Origin: an uncultured Nocardiopsis sp.
GTDB taxonomy: Bacteria > Actinomycetota > Actinomycetes > Streptosporangiales > Streptosporangiaceae
NCBI GenBank assembly: GCA_937957845.1
Contig: CALGOD010000067.1
Coordinates: forward strand, 1-6,311
Direction of reading: 5' to 3'
Length of the DNA stretch: 6,311 nucleotides
The translations under genes and the position numbers were made by a program. Below, piece by piece: positions 5,342-6,311 of the stretch; positions within the stretch are counted from its first letter, which is position 1; each line of letters begins with the position of its first letter. Under the pieces are notes generated by a model. The model saw nothing but the letters and a program-made list of their open reading frames with translations. It was not told where the DNA came from and made no database searches.

Positions 5342-6311
5342 ATGTCGCAGCAGTCCGCGCCCCACCCCACCGACCTGGTGGTCTTCGGGGGTACCGGCGA
5401 CCTGTCCATGCGCAAACTCCTTCCCTCCCTGTACCTGCTGGACCGAGACGGCCACCTGGACGCGCGCACCCGCGTCGTCGCGGTCTCGCGAGAGGGCCTC
5501 ACCGACGCGGACTTCAGGGACAAGGCCGCCGCCGCGGTCCGTGGCCACCGCGCCGTCCAGGTCACCGAACCCGACGTGCTCCGACGCTTCCTGGACCGCC
5601 TGTCCCACGTCACCGTGGACGTCGGCGGAGAGTCGGAGGGGTGGAACGCCCTCACCACCGCCCTGGAACCCGGACGCGAACGCGTCTTCTACCTCGCGGT
5701 TCCGCCGATGATCTCCGGCGAGATCTGCCACGGCCTGAACGAGGCCGGGCTCGTCACCGGGGGCTCCCGCGTGGTCATGGAAAAACCCCTGGGCCGCGAC
5801 CTCGCCTCGGCCCGGGCCGTCAACGACGCGGTGGGCGCGGTCTTCGAGGAGTCGCAGATCTACCGGATCGACCACTACCTGGGCAAGGAGACCGTGCAGA
5901 ACCTGCTCGTGCTGCGGTTCGCCAACGTCTTCCTCGAACCCCTGTGGAACTCCCGCTGGATCGACCACGTGCAGATCACCGCCGCCGAGACCGTCGGAGT
6001 GGGCGGGCGGCGTGGCTACTACGACTCAGCCGGGGCCATGCGCGACATGGTCCAGAACCACCTTCTCCAGCTGCTCTGCCTGACCGCCATGGAACCCCCG
6101 GCCAGCTATGACCGCGACTCCGTACGCGACGAGAAGCTCAAGGTCCTGCAGTCCCTGCGCCCACTGACGGGCGACCGCGTGGTCGAGGACACCGTACGCG
6201 GCCAGTACGGGCGTGGCACCGTCCGGGGGACCGAGGTGCTCGGCTACCTCGACGAACCCGGTGGGCCGGCCGTCAGCGACACCGAGACCTTCGTGGCGCT
6301 GCGCGCCGAGA
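5342..6311 (+). CDS. zwf: Glucose-6-phosphate dehydrogenase, N-terminal part (cut by window end)
   Basis: Starts at ATG 5342 and stays open to the window edge: 323 full codons of a protein usually near 490-510 residues. The enzyme oxidises glucose 6-phosphate to 6-phosphogluconolactone with NAD(P)+, the first step of the oxidative pentose phosphate pathway in the cytoplasm. The Rossmann fingerprint is GGTGDLSMRK (16-25); Arg50 (AVSREGL) lies where NADP-preferring enzymes carry the Arg that contacts the 2'-phosphate. EKPLG (147-151) includes the conserved Lys148. The active-site signature RIDHYLGKE spans 175-183 with His178 and Lys182. The later conserved block RGYYDSAGAMRDMVQNHLLQ also matches the family. 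A GGAG ribosome site lies 10 bases upstream of the start. No frameshift or missing key residue is seen. Ser22 in place of the commoner Ala/Thr in the fingerprint is minor. The divergent ROK gene is the probable regulator. Confidence 0.96.
   Translation, partial: MSQQSAPHPTDLVVFGGTGDLSMRKLLPSLYLLDRDGHLDARTRVVAVSREGLTDADFRDKAAAAVRGHRAVQVTEPDVLRRFLDRLSHVTVDVGGESEGWNALTTALEPGRERVFYLAVPPMISGEICHGLNEAGLVTGGSRVVMEKPLGRDLASARAVNDAVGAVFEESQIYRIDHYLGKETVQNLLVLRFANVFLEPLWNSRWIDHVQITAAETVGVGGRRGYYDSAGAMRDMVQNHLLQLLCLTAMEPPASYDRDSVRDEKLKVLQSLRPLTGDRVVEDTVRGQYGRGTVRGTEVLGYLDEPGGPAVSDTETFVALRAE

Noticed and set aside
5147..5968. 273-codon minus-strand open frame opposite zwf
   Set aside because: It covers the conserved zwf coding sequence and the control region on the other strand and has no family features.

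Overview
This is strongly GC-rich DNA with G or C in nearly every third codon position, GTG starts, and a LytR-CpsA-Psr (LCP) protein, a ROK regulator and zwf as recognisable genes. That fits a high-GC actinomycete chromosome. A Nocardiopsis- or Streptomyces-like filamentous actinomycete is my inference; nothing here fixes the genus.

Layout, left to right. (1) Positions 1-549 (+) hold the C-terminal part of a Gly/Leu-rich protein that begins outside the window. It carries imperfect repeats and is closed by a strong hairpin at 562-589. (2) Positions 550-922 are a gene-free convergent region with several inverted repeats. (3) Positions 923-2548 (-) encode an LCP-family cell-wall glycopolymer transferase with an unusually long acidic cytoplasmic tail. 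(4) Positions 2549-2997 have no convincing gene and serve as the LCP upstream region. (5) Positions 2998-3663 (-) encode a small single-pass membrane protein with a histone-H1-like basic tail. It is preceded by a good sigma-70-type promoter (perfect TTGACA) and a GC hairpin next to its ribosome binding site. (6) Positions 3956-5143 (-) encode a ROK-family transcriptional regulator. (7) Positions 5144-5341 are a divergent, locally AT-rich control region. (8) Positions 5342-6311 (+) hold the first about 323 codons of glucose-6-phosphate dehydrogenase (zwf), cut by the window end.

The clearest functional link is the divergent pair ROK regulator / zwf. A sugar-sensing repressor next to the first gene of the oxidative pentose phosphate pathway suggests that the regulator controls zwf and itself through the shared 198-bp region. 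The LCP protein and the small membrane protein face the same way but are 449 bp apart, so co-transcription is uncertain.

I did not find a CRISPR array, transposon, tRNA, rRNA or an evident new defence system. The least ordinary items are the H1-tailed membrane protein, the acidic extension of the LCP protein, the repeat protein at the left edge, and the inverted repeats in the convergent intergenic region.
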